DNA of 64,000 nt from an uncultured Acidimicrobiales bacterium (GCA_937976305.1 CALJSB010000053.1:1-64000); one strand, 5' to 3'. Shown: positions 37,537 to 47,605, counted from the first letter of the stretch. Numbers and translations: made by a program. Notes: generated from the sequence alone by a model not told the origin.

Positions 37537-37578
37537 CTGGAGGCCTCTACCGGCAAAAACGCCGGTAGCAGACTCCAG
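37537..37578. repeat. 42-bp intergenic palindromic repeat, copy A
   Basis: ctggaggcctctaccggcaaaaacgccggtagcagactccag; outer stem ctggag/ctccag, inner taccggc/gccggta; homologous to 48467-48508. Confidence 0.85.
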
Positions 37579-37638
37579 AATGGGTCGTCCGAGAGCTGGT
37601 TCACGAAACCTTCACGGTCAGATTCGTACAACTGACCC

Positions 37639-39021
37639 ATGGCACCAACGGCGACGCCCGCAAACGTGGCTCACCTGCTGCGTCGAGCAGCATTTGGCGG
37701 AACACCCGATGAGATTCAGCATGGTGTCGACATCGGCATCGATGCTCTCGTCGACGAGCTCTACGACCGATCGAACGCGCCCGTCCTCGGCGGCCCCAAA
37801 ACGGTGCCCGGCACCTATAACTACGGCAGCGGTGTTCTCGCCCATTGGTTCGTTCGCTCGTGCGTTGCCTCACCCACACCAGCCATCGAACGGGTGATGT
37901 GGTTCTGGTCAGGGCACTTTGCAACGAGCCTCGTGAAAGTCGACACGCCCGACCTGTTGCACCATCAGTTCCTGACGTTGCGTCATCTCGGCCTCGGCCG
38001 ATTCGACGACATCTTGAAGGCGATCACCCGAGACCCGGCAATGAATGTCTGGCTTGATCTTTGGCTCTCGGCGGTCGGGAATCCCAACGAGAACTTCGCT
38101 CGTGAGCTCCTCGAGTTGTTCTCGATGGGCGAGGGCAACGGCTACACCCAGGCTGATGTCGTAGCCGCAGCGCGAGCATTTACCGGGTACGGCATCGAGG
38201 ATCTCGAGGGCACCAGCAGCCGACCGGTTGGGGTCACGCTCGAACGAGCCCGGCACGACTACGGCGAGAAGACCTTTCTCGGAAACACCGGCAGCTTCGA
38301 CGGTGACGACATCATCGACCTGATCGTGAAGCGTCGCGAATGCCACGAGTTCATCGCCGGACGCTTCTGGCAACGCTTCGCCGGCACGACACCTCGCCCC
38401 GAGGTGCTCGCCGAGCTCGCAGATGTATTTGGCTCCAACCTGCGGATCGACGAGTTGCTGCGGGCCATGCTCATCCACGACGCCTTCTACGAGGACGACG
38501 TGAAGGAAGGGCTGATCTCGCAGCCGGTTGAGCTGGTCATCCGAACCGTGCGTGGGTTCGACCTTGAGCTGTTCGACGAAGCTGCGTTCACAATGGAGGA
38601 AGCCAGCGATCGCCACGACGCCGACGTCGAAGCTGGCAACCGCACGTTCTTGTTTCCGTGGGCTGTTTCGTCCTGGACCCAAGCCATGTCGCAGGAGATT
38701 GGCTATCCGCCGAACGTCGCTGGCTGGCCACACAACGAATCCTGGCTCGACAGCAACCGGGCCGCAGGCCGGCTTCTCGCCAGCATCGAGATCGGCTGGG
38801 GTTTGATCGATGACGAGCACCCGGTGGCGGCCCGACTCTTTGACCTCTCCGACAATCCGGGCGCATTGACGGCCGAGCTGATGAGCCGCTTCGGGGTTGT
38901 GGAGTGGTCAAAGCAAACCGAGGCCGCGATCGCCGCCGCCTACCAGCGAGACGATCCGTACCAAACGCTCATCTCGTCGTTCGCCGTTGCCTTTACCTCA
39001 CCGGAAGTGACCCTCGCATGA
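37639..39021 (+). CDS. DUF1800 domain-containing protein
   Basis: HLLRRAAFGGTPDEI...NFARELLELFSMGEGNGYTQADVVAAARAFTGY. Confidence 0.92.
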   Translation: MAPTATPANVAHLLRRAAFGGTPDEIQHGVDIGIDALVDELYDRSNAPVLGGPKTVPGTYNYGSGVLAHWFVRSCVASPTPAIERVMWFWSGHFATSLVKVDTPDLLHHQFLTLRHLGLGRFDDILKAITRDPAMNVWLDLWLSAVGNPNENFARELLELFSMGEGNGYTQADVVAAARAFTGYGIEDLEGTSSRPVGVTLERARHDYGEKTFLGNTGSFDGDDIIDLIVKRRECHEFIAGRFWQRFAGTTPRPEVLAELADVFGSNLRIDELLRAMLIHDAFYEDDVKEGLISQPVELVIRTVRGFDLELFDEAAFTMEEASDRHDADVEAGNRTFLFPWAVSSWTQAMSQEIGYPPNVAGWPHNESWLDSNRAAGRLLASIEIGWGLIDDEHPVAARLFDLSDNPGALTAELMSRFGVVEWSKQTEAAIAAAYQRDDPYQTLISSFAVAFTSPEVTLA

Positions 39022-40364
39022 ACCACCATCCGCTCGTACTACCTGATGCCCATCGTGATTCGCGGCGCCGTTTCCTCAAGCTGGGAAGCGCTGGTCTGTT
39101 GGCTGGTGCTTCTGCGCTCGGTGGCGCCCGCGCGATCGAACGGCTCGCACAACTCGACGCTGGCGCCGACGGCGACACCGTGGCCTACCTTCCCGGCACT
39201 CAGCTCGATCAAGCAATCGCGGAGGCGGGGCTGATCTTGGTGGTCATCGAACTCGATGGCGGGCTTGATGGTTTCAACACGATCGTCCCTTACCAAGAAG
39301 GTGCGTACCGCGACCTGCGCGAGGCGGGAGCGTTGGGAGACGACGAGCTGATAGCGCTGGACGACACCTACGCCATCAATGCCACTATGCCGAACCTCGC
39401 GAGGCGTTGGGACGAGGGCGACCTGGCCATCGTCCATGGCGTTGGGATCGAAGACAACTCACTCAGCCACTTCACCAGCGTCGACATGTGGAACCGAGGG
39501 AGTGCCGAGTCGCCGGACGAAACCGGCTGGATCGCTCGAGCGCTTGAAGGCGCGGTCACCGATGTTGACCCGCTCGCGGGTGTGAGCATCGGCTACCTGA
39601 GCCCGGCGATGTACGGGGACGGTTGGAGCGCCGTGGCTCTCCCTGACGATGGCGCCCTGCCATGGAGCGCCTCTTTCGTCGAGCGTCATCCTGGCATCGT
39701 CGCCGCGTACCAACAGATGCTGGGAGCGCCGGCGTCAGGAGACATGTCGCTCGGTCAGCAAGTGCGCAACAGCCAACAGTTGGTTCGCAGCGTTGCCGAC
39801 AGCATTGGCGGCGTCACCGACCCCGAAAGCGTGATGGCAGCGGCAGACCTGCTGGGTGATCGCGAGGTTCCAGACGATGTGTGGGTGGGCGATGGTTTGT
39901 TGCCGGCACGGCTGTCGATGGTCGCCGACCTGATCACTGGCGGGTTGCCGACCCGGGCGTATCACGTTGTGCACGGCGGGTTCGACACGCACGCATCGCA
40001 GAAGGCTGCGCTTCCACTGTTGCTGACCGAACTCGACGCAGCGATCGAAGGGTTTCATCAGGCGCTCGGCGACGACGCTGATCGAGTGGTGATTGCGACT
40101 CGGAGTGAGTTTGGCCGCCGTCCCGACTGGAACGGGTCAGGGACCGATCATGGCTCGGCTGGTGTGCAGTTCGTGATTGGACCTCGCGTCGTCGGTGGGC
40201 ATCACGGTGAACCCTCACCTCTTGACCGATTCGATCGAGACCTGAACTTCCTCGTCACGACTGATGTTCGCGACTACCTCGGTGGTCTGACGCACGGCAC
40301 GTTCGGCGTTGATCCAGAGCTCGTTGTTCCCGGTGCCCGCACACCACTCGATCTGATCGCCTGA
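39018..40364 (+). CDS. DUF1501 domain-containing protein with Tat-type signal
   Basis: RDSRRRFLKLGSAGLLAGASALGG Tat motif; ELDGGLDGFNTIVPYQEGAYRDLR; SEFGRRPDWNGSGTDHGSAG. Confidence 0.9.
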   Translation: MNHHPLVLPDAHRDSRRRFLKLGSAGLLAGASALGGARAIERLAQLDAGADGDTVAYLPGTQLDQAIAEAGLILVVIELDGGLDGFNTIVPYQEGAYRDLREAGALGDDELIALDDTYAINATMPNLARRWDEGDLAIVHGVGIEDNSLSHFTSVDMWNRGSAESPDETGWIARALEGAVTDVDPLAGVSIGYLSPAMYGDGWSAVALPDDGALPWSASFVERHPGIVAAYQQMLGAPASGDMSLGQQVRNSQQLVRSVADSIGGVTDPESVMAAADLLGDREVPDDVWVGDGLLPARLSMVADLITGGLPTRAYHVVHGGFDTHASQKAALPLLLTELDAAIEGFHQALGDDADRVVIATRSEFGRRPDWNGSGTDHGSAGVQFVIGPRVVGGHHGEPSPLDRFDRDLNFLVTTDVRDYLGGLTHGTFGVDPELVVPGARTPLDLIA

Positions 40365-40374
40365 AGGAAGCGCC

Positions 40375-41028
40375 GTGACAAAGCCACTGCCAATCGATGA
40401 ACCACGCCCGTATCAACCGTTGATCACGGTGCTCACCGTGATTGCGCTCATCACGACGGGTTGGATGATCGGGTCGCGAGCCGGCGGGTTGCTCGTGGAC
40501 TCTGCCGCTGAGGTGCCCGACGTGCCGGAGCGAGCTGCATCAACCCTCGTTGAGTCGGCACCAGCTGAAACGACACCGCCTGAATCAGCCGACGACGAGG
40601 CCAGCGGCGGCCAGGGGGTTGTTCCAGAAAAGGCGACGATCGCGGACTCGATGGAGCAGGCCGGGATGTCGGTCCCCGAGAGTGAGCCCGCCGAAGATGC
40701 CCGGGCCGTCTCGATCGAGGTCGAGGCGGGCGACCTCGCAGCTGAGCAGCAATGCGGTGAAATCGAACAAGAGATCTCGCTGCGGTGGGATGACGGACGC
40801 TTGAGCGACGAAGACTACGACGCCCGCTGGGAAGGATTCCTCACCGAAGAGCAGTACAAGAGCGTTCTGGTCCCCAGCTTGGGAGCAAGTGGTGGCGTTG
40901 CGTCAGCTGGTGACCGCCCGCTGTTTGAGGGCTTTCCAAGCGGTTTCGTGGTCGAAGAGCTCGACAACAATGAGCTCATCACCGGCGGCGACAACTGCTG
41001 GGAGTTGCTGCAAGACGACCTCGAGTGA
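40375..41028 (+). CDS. Hypothetical protein with one N-terminal TM
   Basis: PLITVLTVIALITTGWMIGS TM; overlaps the next gene by 4 bp. Confidence 0.75.
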   Translation: MTKPLPIDEPRPYQPLITVLTVIALITTGWMIGSRAGGLLVDSAAEVPDVPERAASTLVESAPAETTPPESADDEASGGQGVVPEKATIADSMEQAGMSVPESEPAEDARAVSIEVEAGDLAAEQQCGEIEQEISLRWDDGRLSDEDYDARWEGFLTEEQYKSVLVPSLGASGGVASAGDRPLFEGFPSGFVVEELDNNELITGGDNCWELLQDDLE

Positions 41029-41087
41029 CCCTGTTCCACCCGGCTCCGTCTGGGCTTGATGAGACCGATGAGTTGTACTCTGACGGC

Positions 41088-41795
41088 GTGCGGATTCTTG
41101 TGATTGAGGACGACAGCGACATCCGCGCTGCGCTTGATGAGTCGCTTCGAGGCGATGGTTTCGCGGTTGATGTGGCGTCAACCATTCGTGACGCCGACGA
41201 ACTGCTTGCGATCAATACCTACGACACGGTCGTTGCCGATCGGATGGTCCCCGACGGCGACACCACCGACCTCGTCGCTTCTCTCAGAGCGCAAGAGGTA
41301 TCGGTTCCCGTTCTCTTCCTTACGGCTCGAGACTCGGTTGAAGACCGCGTGGACGGGTTCGAGGTCGGCGGCGACGACTACCTCATCAAGCCGTTCGCTA
41401 TGGATGAGCTGATCGTCCGTGTGCGAGCGCTCTGCCGGCGTCGAGGGGTGACGGCGCTCCCGGTCCTCGCGTTCGGCAGTCTCGAGATTGATCGAGGCCG
41501 AGCCGAAGTGCGGCGGGGCGGCGTGCTTCTACCGCTCACGGGCAAGGAGCGTTGCATACTGACTCAGCTCGCAGCATCGCCTGATCACGCGGTCACGCGC
41601 TCCGAACTGATTGAACACTGCTGGGACGAACATCACGATCCGATGTCCAACGTCGTCGACGCTCACGTGGCATCGTTGCGGCGAAAGCTCGGCCAGCCCA
41701 ACCCCATCCGGACCGTTCGCGGTGTCGGCTTTGTTCTTGATGGCGAGAGCGAGCAACCTGCGCCACCGGCAGCGGGCACTGGTGGCCGATCATGA
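41088..41795 (+). CDS. OmpR-type response regulator (GTG start; alternative 41025)
   Basis: VRILVIEDDSDIRAAL...LTARDSVEDRVDGFEVGGDDYLIKPFAMDEL plus winged-helix C-terminus. Confidence 0.9.
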   Translation: MRILVIEDDSDIRAALDESLRGDGFAVDVASTIRDADELLAINTYDTVVADRMVPDGDTTDLVASLRAQEVSVPVLFLTARDSVEDRVDGFEVGGDDYLIKPFAMDELIVRVRALCRRRGVTALPVLAFGSLEIDRGRAEVRRGGVLLPLTGKERCILTQLAASPDHAVTRSELIEHCWDEHHDPMSNVVDAHVASLRRKLGQPNPIRTVRGVGFVLDGESEQPAPPAAGTGGRS

Positions 41796-43300
41796 GTAGC
41801 GGGATGAACAAGCCCCGCCGTACGGCGGGGCTCGACCCACTGGGTGAAGCCGCCAGCCGACAAATGAAACGGCTGCGGTGGCGGGTCACTGGGCTCATCG
41901 TGTTGCTGGTGGCAACGATTTTGGCGACCTTCACCGCAGTGGTGGTCCGGCTTGATGACGAGAGCCGAACCTCAGCGCTCGAAACACAAATGCTCGAGAG
42001 GACCAACTTCGCGGTAAGCCGGATCGGTTTTGAGAACAACGCACCCGATCTCCGAGCGCTCGGACCCCTCGACGATGGCGTCGTGGTTGGCCTCCGTGAG
42101 CCATACGACGAGTACCACATCGTCGATCATTTCGAGCTCTGGGACGAAGTGCCTGCGGTCACCGACGAAGAACTGCTCGAGTTCGTTCCGGCCGCGATTG
42201 ACGCGCTTGAGGACAACGACCTGTCGTGGATCTTGCAGGTCGACAACGGAGATCTGTCCCGTGACGTCATGGCCCAGCGGATCCTCGAGGAAGTGCCAGA
42301 GCCGATCCTCGGCGAGGCACACCGCCAATACATGATCGGGGTGTTCGATGAGAAGGGCATCGCCTTGGAAAATCCGACAGACGACCTACGCCTCACCCGA
42401 AACTCGATTCTGACCCGAGAGACGGGTATCGAGGCGGTCAACGTGGTGATTGACGATGGCGTCGACAATGCCTTCGAGCTCGAGAGCGAGGGTCGCACCT
42501 TGCTCGCTCGGGGTGCACCCGTGCGGTCGGGCGGCGAGATCCGGGGCGCAGTGGTGGCCGCCGTCGATCCTGGACCTTCTCGGGAGGCACATCGCGACTT
42601 CCGGAACAACTTGATCGCCCTCAGCCTGCTACTCACGCTGGCTGCGGCTGGCGCAGCTTGGTTCGTTGCGGGTCGAACGATTCAGCCGGCTTCTCGGGCC
42701 CTGGCCCAACAGGAGCGCTTTCTCGCCGATGCCGCACACGAGCTGCGCACGCCGATCGCTGCCATCCGAGCGACGGCCGAGACAGGATCTGAGCAAGCGC
42801 TGCCCAGAGTGGCTGAGCTCGCTGGGGGAGCAGCCCAACTCACCGACGACTTGCTCACGTTGGCCCGAATGGATGCCGACCGAATGACGCTCCGCACCGA
42901 ACCCGTGCGTCTCGACCTGCTCGTCGAGGCTGTTGTCGATGACAATCCGGCGTTTGTCATCGTTGTGGTGGGTGACGACGACGAGTTGATCGTTGACGCC
43001 GATCCGAGCCTGCTGCGGCGGACAATCACCAACCTGTTGACGAATGCCATTCGCCACGGCGGGGCTACAGCTGACACGCCAGCTCAGATCTCGGTGAGCC
43101 CACGCCAGGTGACGGTTGACGACGAGGGTCCCGGCATCGATGGTGCGCAGATCGAGAGCGTCTTCGAGCGGTTCCGTTCAGGTCCGACATCGCCGGGCCA
43201 TGGCTTGGGCCTGCCGCTGGCCCGCTGGATCGCGCGAGCGCACGGCGGAGAGCTGCGAGTCGAACCCGGTCCCGGAGGACACTTCGTTTTGGACCTCTGA
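41792..43300 (+). CDS. Sensor histidine kinase
   Basis: Two TMs, H-box FLADAAHELRTPIAAIRATAE, DEGPGIDGAQ, GLGLPLARWIARAHGG. Confidence 0.93.
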   Translation: MSSGMNKPRRTAGLDPLGEAASRQMKRLRWRVTGLIVLLVATILATFTAVVVRLDDESRTSALETQMLERTNFAVSRIGFENNAPDLRALGPLDDGVVVGLREPYDEYHIVDHFELWDEVPAVTDEELLEFVPAAIDALEDNDLSWILQVDNGDLSRDVMAQRILEEVPEPILGEAHRQYMIGVFDEKGIALENPTDDLRLTRNSILTRETGIEAVNVVIDDGVDNAFELESEGRTLLARGAPVRSGGEIRGAVVAAVDPGPSREAHRDFRNNLIALSLLLTLAAAGAAWFVAGRTIQPASRALAQQERFLADAAHELRTPIAAIRATAETGSEQALPRVAELAGGAAQLTDDLLTLARMDADRMTLRTEPVRLDLLVEAVVDDNPAFVIVVVGDDDELIVDADPSLLRRTITNLLTNAIRHGGATADTPAQISVSPRQVTVDDEGPGIDGAQIESVFERFRSGPTSPGHGLGLPLARWIARAHGGELRVEPGPGGHFVLDL

Positions 43301-43338
43301 GATCGATAATCTGTTGCCCATCTGAACGAGAGGTGGGT

Positions 43339-43992
43339 ATGTCCGACTCAGCACCGTCGACGTCATCATCCGGTGCAGACCAGATCCTGGCTGCACTCAG
43401 ACGCCAAGCCACGGTTGACTTCCAGGCGACGGGCGACCAACGGGTGCAACGTGTCGTCGAGTTGGTCGACGGGCTCAGCCTTCGGCAGCCTGCGGACCAA
43501 GAAACCCAGCCGGTCGTCGAGAAGTGGTTGGAACGGGCCGTCGCGAACGCTCCCGATTCGACTCGTGACCTGGCGGAAACCCTGCAGCGGCACGTCACCG
43601 ATATTCCATGGAAGCTTGCCTACGAATCGGTGACCGACAACGAATACGTCGACGAGATGCGAACGGGCTACGCCTTCGCCCTCGTTGCGGGAATGGCCAG
43701 AGACGACTTTCCGTTTGGCCCATTTGCCTCGGACGAACTGCTGCTGGGCTTCTCGCTTCAGGCTCCTGGCATTCACTATCCCGGCCACTTTCACGCGGCG
43801 GTCGAGGTCTACAGCGTGATCTCGGGCACGGCCGACTGGTTGAACGGCGACCGAGTGTGGACACCTCGGCCGCCTGGCTCGGTCATGGTCCACGACCACA
43901 ACGAGATTCACGGCATGCAGACCCACGACGAGCCACTGCTCACGTGGGTGGCGTGGATCACCGATCCGGAATCACGAGCGATCCTCGAGTAG
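43339..43992 (+). CDS. Cupin protein of the DMSP lyase family (DddL-like), candidate DMSP lyase
   Basis: Canonical cupin motif 1 G(X5)HXH(X3)E(X6)G = GIHYPGHFHAAVEVYSVISG; downstream HDHNEIHGMQTHDEPLLTWVAWITD. Confidence 0.7.
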   Translation: MSDSAPSTSSSGADQILAALRRQATVDFQATGDQRVQRVVELVDGLSLRQPADQETQPVVEKWLERAVANAPDSTRDLAETLQRHVTDIPWKLAYESVTDNEYVDEMRTGYAFALVAGMARDDFPFGPFASDELLLGFSLQAPGIHYPGHFHAAVEVYSVISGTADWLNGDRVWTPRPPGSVMVHDHNEIHGMQTHDEPLLTWVAWITDPESRAILE

Positions 43993-44144
43993 AGGCGTCT
44001 CGGCCTGGCCATCTCATTGAGGGCAGTGCTGGCTCCTGGGACAGGGCTGGGTTCTGAAGCGCCTCTGGACTACCTTGCTCATACTCCATTAGCTGCGTTG
44101 GCGTTGGTGAGCCTGCGCACATTTGTTCTCAGGGGGAACTCGCT

Positions 44145-45680
44145 GTGAAGGTGCCACTGACTATCAATGACTTCCTCGATCGGGGGGTCAACGTGTATCC
44201 CGATCGCGTCGCCATCGTTGATGAACCCGACCAGCCTGCGCCATCGCTCGGCGAGGTGACCTTTGCCGAGCTCGGCGACATTCGTCGACAGGTCGGCGTC
44301 GCGATGGACGAACTGGGGCTCGAGATGGGCGCTCGGGTCGCCATGGTCAGCCACAACGCAGGTCGACTGCTCACGATGTTCTTCGGTGTCAGCGGCAATG
44401 GTCGGGTGTTCGTGCCGATCAACTTCCGTCTCAGCCGAGACGAGGTCGCCTACATCGTGGAGCACAGTGGCGCCGAGGCACTCCTGATCGATCCCGAGCT
44501 CGTTGACGAGCTCGGCGACATCGACTGCAAGCACAAGTGGGTCATTGGTGATGAGAGCGATGGCTTCTGGTACGGGCGCGAGGGCACACCTCAGGCCTGG
44601 GAACCAGACGAGGACGGAACCGCCTCGATCAACTACACCTCGGGGACAACGGCGCGCCCGAAGGGGGTCGAGCAGACCCACCGAGCCCGTTGGACCAATG
44701 CGGTGACCTTCGGCTGGCACGTCGGTGTCAACGATCGCGACGTCTACTTGCACACCCTGCCGATGTTTCACTGCGACGGCTGGGGAATGCTCTACACGGT
44801 CATGGGAATGGGCGTGAAGAACATCGTCCTTCGTAAGGTCGACGGCGCCGAGATCTTGCGCCGGGTTGAAGAGCACGGTGTCACCCTCATGTGTGGCGCA
44901 CCAGCTGTGTGTGCCGCGGTGCTCGACGCAGCAGCCGATTGGGACGGCGAGATTCCGGGTAAGGGCCGAGTGCGTATCGTCGTTGCTGGGGCCCCGCCAC
45001 CCTCCAAGACCATTGAGCGCATCGAAACTGAGCTGGGTTGGGAGTTCATCCAGATCTACGGCCTCACCGAGACCGCTCCGCTCATCACGATCAACCGAGC
45101 TCCGCAAGAGTGGGATGAGCTCGAGCCCTCCGAGCGGGCAACCAGGCTCTCGCGCGCTGGCGTGCCGTCGATCGGCATCAAGATGAAGACGGCGCCCGAC
45201 GGTGAACTGCTGGCCAAGGGCAATCACATCCTGAAGTCCTACTGGGACAACCCCGAGGCGTCAGACGAGGCGCTCGACGGTGGTTGGTTTCACACCGGCG
45301 ACGGCGGTGTGATCGGCGATGACGCCTACATCACGATCACCGACCGAAAGAAGGACGTGATCATCTCTGGTGGCGAGAATGTGAGCTCGATCGAGGTCGA
45401 AGACACGATCTTCTCGCACCCCGACATCACCGAAGTCGCCGTCATTGGTGTGCCCCACGAGAAATGGGGTGAGACGGTCAAAGCGCTGGTCGTGACGTCG
45501 CCCGGTGCTGATCTCACTGAGCAAGCCGTGATCGACTACTGCCGGGACCGGCTCACCCACTACAAGTGCCCCACAACCGTAGAGTTCCGTGATGCCCTCG
45601 ATCGCACCGCCACCGGCAAGCTCCAGAAATACAAGCTTCGGGCCCCGTACTGGGACGGCATGGCAAAGCAGATCAACTAG
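44145..45680 (+). CDS. AMP-dependent acyl-CoA ligase
   Basis: INYTSGTTARPKGVEQTH, IYGLTETAP, DGGWFHTGDGGVI, DRKKDVIISGGENVSSIEVE. Confidence 0.92.
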   Translation: MKVPLTINDFLDRGVNVYPDRVAIVDEPDQPAPSLGEVTFAELGDIRRQVGVAMDELGLEMGARVAMVSHNAGRLLTMFFGVSGNGRVFVPINFRLSRDEVAYIVEHSGAEALLIDPELVDELGDIDCKHKWVIGDESDGFWYGREGTPQAWEPDEDGTASINYTSGTTARPKGVEQTHRARWTNAVTFGWHVGVNDRDVYLHTLPMFHCDGWGMLYTVMGMGVKNIVLRKVDGAEILRRVEEHGVTLMCGAPAVCAAVLDAAADWDGEIPGKGRVRIVVAGAPPPSKTIERIETELGWEFIQIYGLTETAPLITINRAPQEWDELEPSERATRLSRAGVPSIGIKMKTAPDGELLAKGNHILKSYWDNPEASDEALDGGWFHTGDGGVIGDDAYITITDRKKDVIISGGENVSSIEVEDTIFSHPDITEVAVIGVPHEKWGETVKALVVTSPGADLTEQAVIDYCRDRLTHYKCPTTVEFRDALDRTATGKLQKYKLRAPYWDGMAKQIN

Positions 45681-46161
45681 GTCGCACGTCAGCGGCGTCA
45701 ACACGCGCAGATTCGCTCTGGCCGTGGTTGCCGTCGCTGCGCTTGGGCTCGCGGCATGCGCTGCTGAGTTCACTCGGGAGGCAGCCATCGATTCGTTCGT
45801 TGCCACGAACGAAGACGCGTCGCGCCAACAAGCGGGGTGCGTGGTCGATCGACTCGTCGACGGCTACACGCTCACCGGCTTGGAAGAAGAGCTCGCCGCC
45901 GAGCGGCTCGATGCTGACTTCGAAGAAGCCCAGTTCCGAGCCGAGTTCGGATGCGGGATGCGGTCGGGCGTCGAAGCTTCGCTGGTAAGCCAGCTCGAAG
46001 CCTCCGGTATCGAAACTGCCGATGCTGAGTGTGCCGCTGATGAGTTGGTCGACTCCCTCGAAGAGTCGGACCTCGACGTGCTGCTCACCGGCGAGCTCAC
46101 CGACACGTTCTACACCAAGTACTTCGATTCCCTGGAGCGATGTGATGCCCTCCCCGAGTAG
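45589..46161 (+). CDS. Putative lipoprotein with internal Cys-containing duplication (start uncertain)
   Basis: FALAVVAVAALGLAAC lipobox. No ATG/GTG with an adequate N-region downstream of the preceding stop, so the 5' end is uncertain. Confidence 0.6.
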   Translation: MMPSIAPPPASSRNTSFGPRTGTAWQSRSTRSHVSGVNTRRFALAVVAVAALGLAACAAEFTREAAIDSFVATNEDASRQQAGCVVDRLVDGYTLTGLEEELAAERLDADFEEAQFRAEFGCGMRSGVEASLVSQLEASGIETADAECAADELVDSLEESDLDVLLTGELTDTFYTKYFDSLERCDALPE

Positions 46162-47605
46162 TCCACCGATTGATCTGCAGATCGCCGATGATCTGATTGC
46201 GGCCCAATGGCAGGACGATCTCGAGCCCCAGCTGATCGACTACATCAAGATCCCGGCGCTGTCGCCGTCGTTTGATCCCGAGTGGGAGTCGGCCGGTCAC
46301 ATCGAGGCCGCAGTGACCCAAATCACCGAGTGGCTCAGAACCCGCCCGGTGCAGGGCATGACCATTGATGTGCAGCGTCTCCCGGGCCTCACCCCTCTCA
46401 TCGTGTGTGAGATCGATGCCTTTGTAGCGAGCGGAGCCGAGCCGGCATCCGACAAGACCGTCGTGTTGTATGGCCATCTCGACAAGCAGCCGGAGATGAC
46501 CGGGTGGCGAGATGATCTCGGCCCGTGGAAGCCGGTGCGCGAGGGCGATCGCCTCTATGGCCGAGGCGGGGCCGACGATGGGTATGCCGCCTTTGCCAGC
46601 TTGACCGCCATCGAGGCCGTGCAGGCCAGCGGCGGCTCGCACAGCCGGTGCATGTTGCTGGTCGAAGCGTCTGAAGAGTCAGGCAGCCCGGACCTTCCCG
46701 CTCACATCGACGCCCTCGCTGATCGGTTGGGCGACGTCAACCTCGTGCTGTGTCTCGACTCCGGGTGCGCGACCTACGACACGATGTGGCTCACCACGTC
46801 GTTGCGTGGCCTTGTTGGCGCCAACATGTCGGTCGACATCGTGACCGAGGGCCTCCACTCAGGTTCGGCCGGGGGAGTGGTGCCCTCGACGTTCCGCATC
46901 GCCCGTCACTTGCTCGACCGGGTCGAAGATTCGTCATCGGGTGAGGTGCTGATCGACGCGGCCCGAGTCGACATCCCCGACTATCGGGTGAACGAAGCGA
47001 GGGCGGTTGCGGACGAACTCGGTTCGCTCGCTCTCGAAGGGCCTCCGTTTGTCGAGGGGGCGGGCCCCGTGACCGACGATGTCACCGAGGCGCTGTTGAA
47101 CAAGACCTGGCGGGCATCGTTGTCGACGACGGGCGCCGATGGTCTGCCGCCGACCGCTCGGGCCGGCAATGTATTACGACCAAACACCACACTCGCCCTG
47201 TCGCTGCGGATTCCGCCGACGGCTGAAGCAACTGAGGTGTTCGCCGAACTCGAAGCGAAGCTCACCAGCGACGTGCCGTATGGCGCCGCCGTGTCGCTCG
47301 GCCATCCCGAGCTCGCAAATGGCTGGCATGCACCCGACCTCGAGCCGTGGCTGGCGGCTGCGCTCAACGATGCCAGCGAGACCGTGTTCGGCAAGCCGAT
47401 GCGGCTCTACGGCGAGGGTGGGACGATCCCGTTCATGGGGATGCTCGGCGAGAAGTTTCCGGCTGCCCAGTTTGTGATCACCGGTGTTCTTGGCCCAGAG
47501 TCAAATGCTCACGGTCCCAACGAGTTTCTTCACGTCCCCTACGCCGAGAAGATGACCCGTTGCCTCGCCCTGATTCTCGCCACCCACGCCCTCACCCCTT
47601 CCTAG
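46145..47605 (+). CDS. M20 family peptidase/dipeptidase
   Basis: VVLYGHLDKQPEMTGW, LYGRGGADDGYAAFA, LLVEASEESGSPDLP. Confidence 0.92.
   Translation: MPSPSSPPIDLQIADDLIAAQWQDDLEPQLIDYIKIPALSPSFDPEWESAGHIEAAVTQITEWLRTRPVQGMTIDVQRLPGLTPLIVCEIDAFVASGAEPASDKTVVLYGHLDKQPEMTGWRDDLGPWKPVREGDRLYGRGGADDGYAAFASLTAIEAVQASGGSHSRCMLLVEASEESGSPDLPAHIDALADRLGDVNLVLCLDSGCATYDTMWLTTSLRGLVGANMSVDIVTEGLHSGSAGGVVPSTFRIARHLLDRVEDSSSGEVLIDAARVDIPDYRVNEARAVADELGSLALEGPPFVEGAGPVTDDVTEALLNKTWRASLSTTGADGLPPTARAGNVLRPNTTLALSLRIPPTAEATEVFAELEAKLTSDVPYGAAVSLGHPELANGWHAPDLEPWLAAALNDASETVFGKPMRLYGEGGTIPFMGMLGEKFPAAQFVITGVLGPESNAHGPNEFLHVPYAEKMTRCLALILATHALTPS

Noticed and set aside
44079-45227. 382-aa minus-strand ORF
   Set aside because: Antisense to the acyl-CoA ligase with full motif set; shadow ORF.
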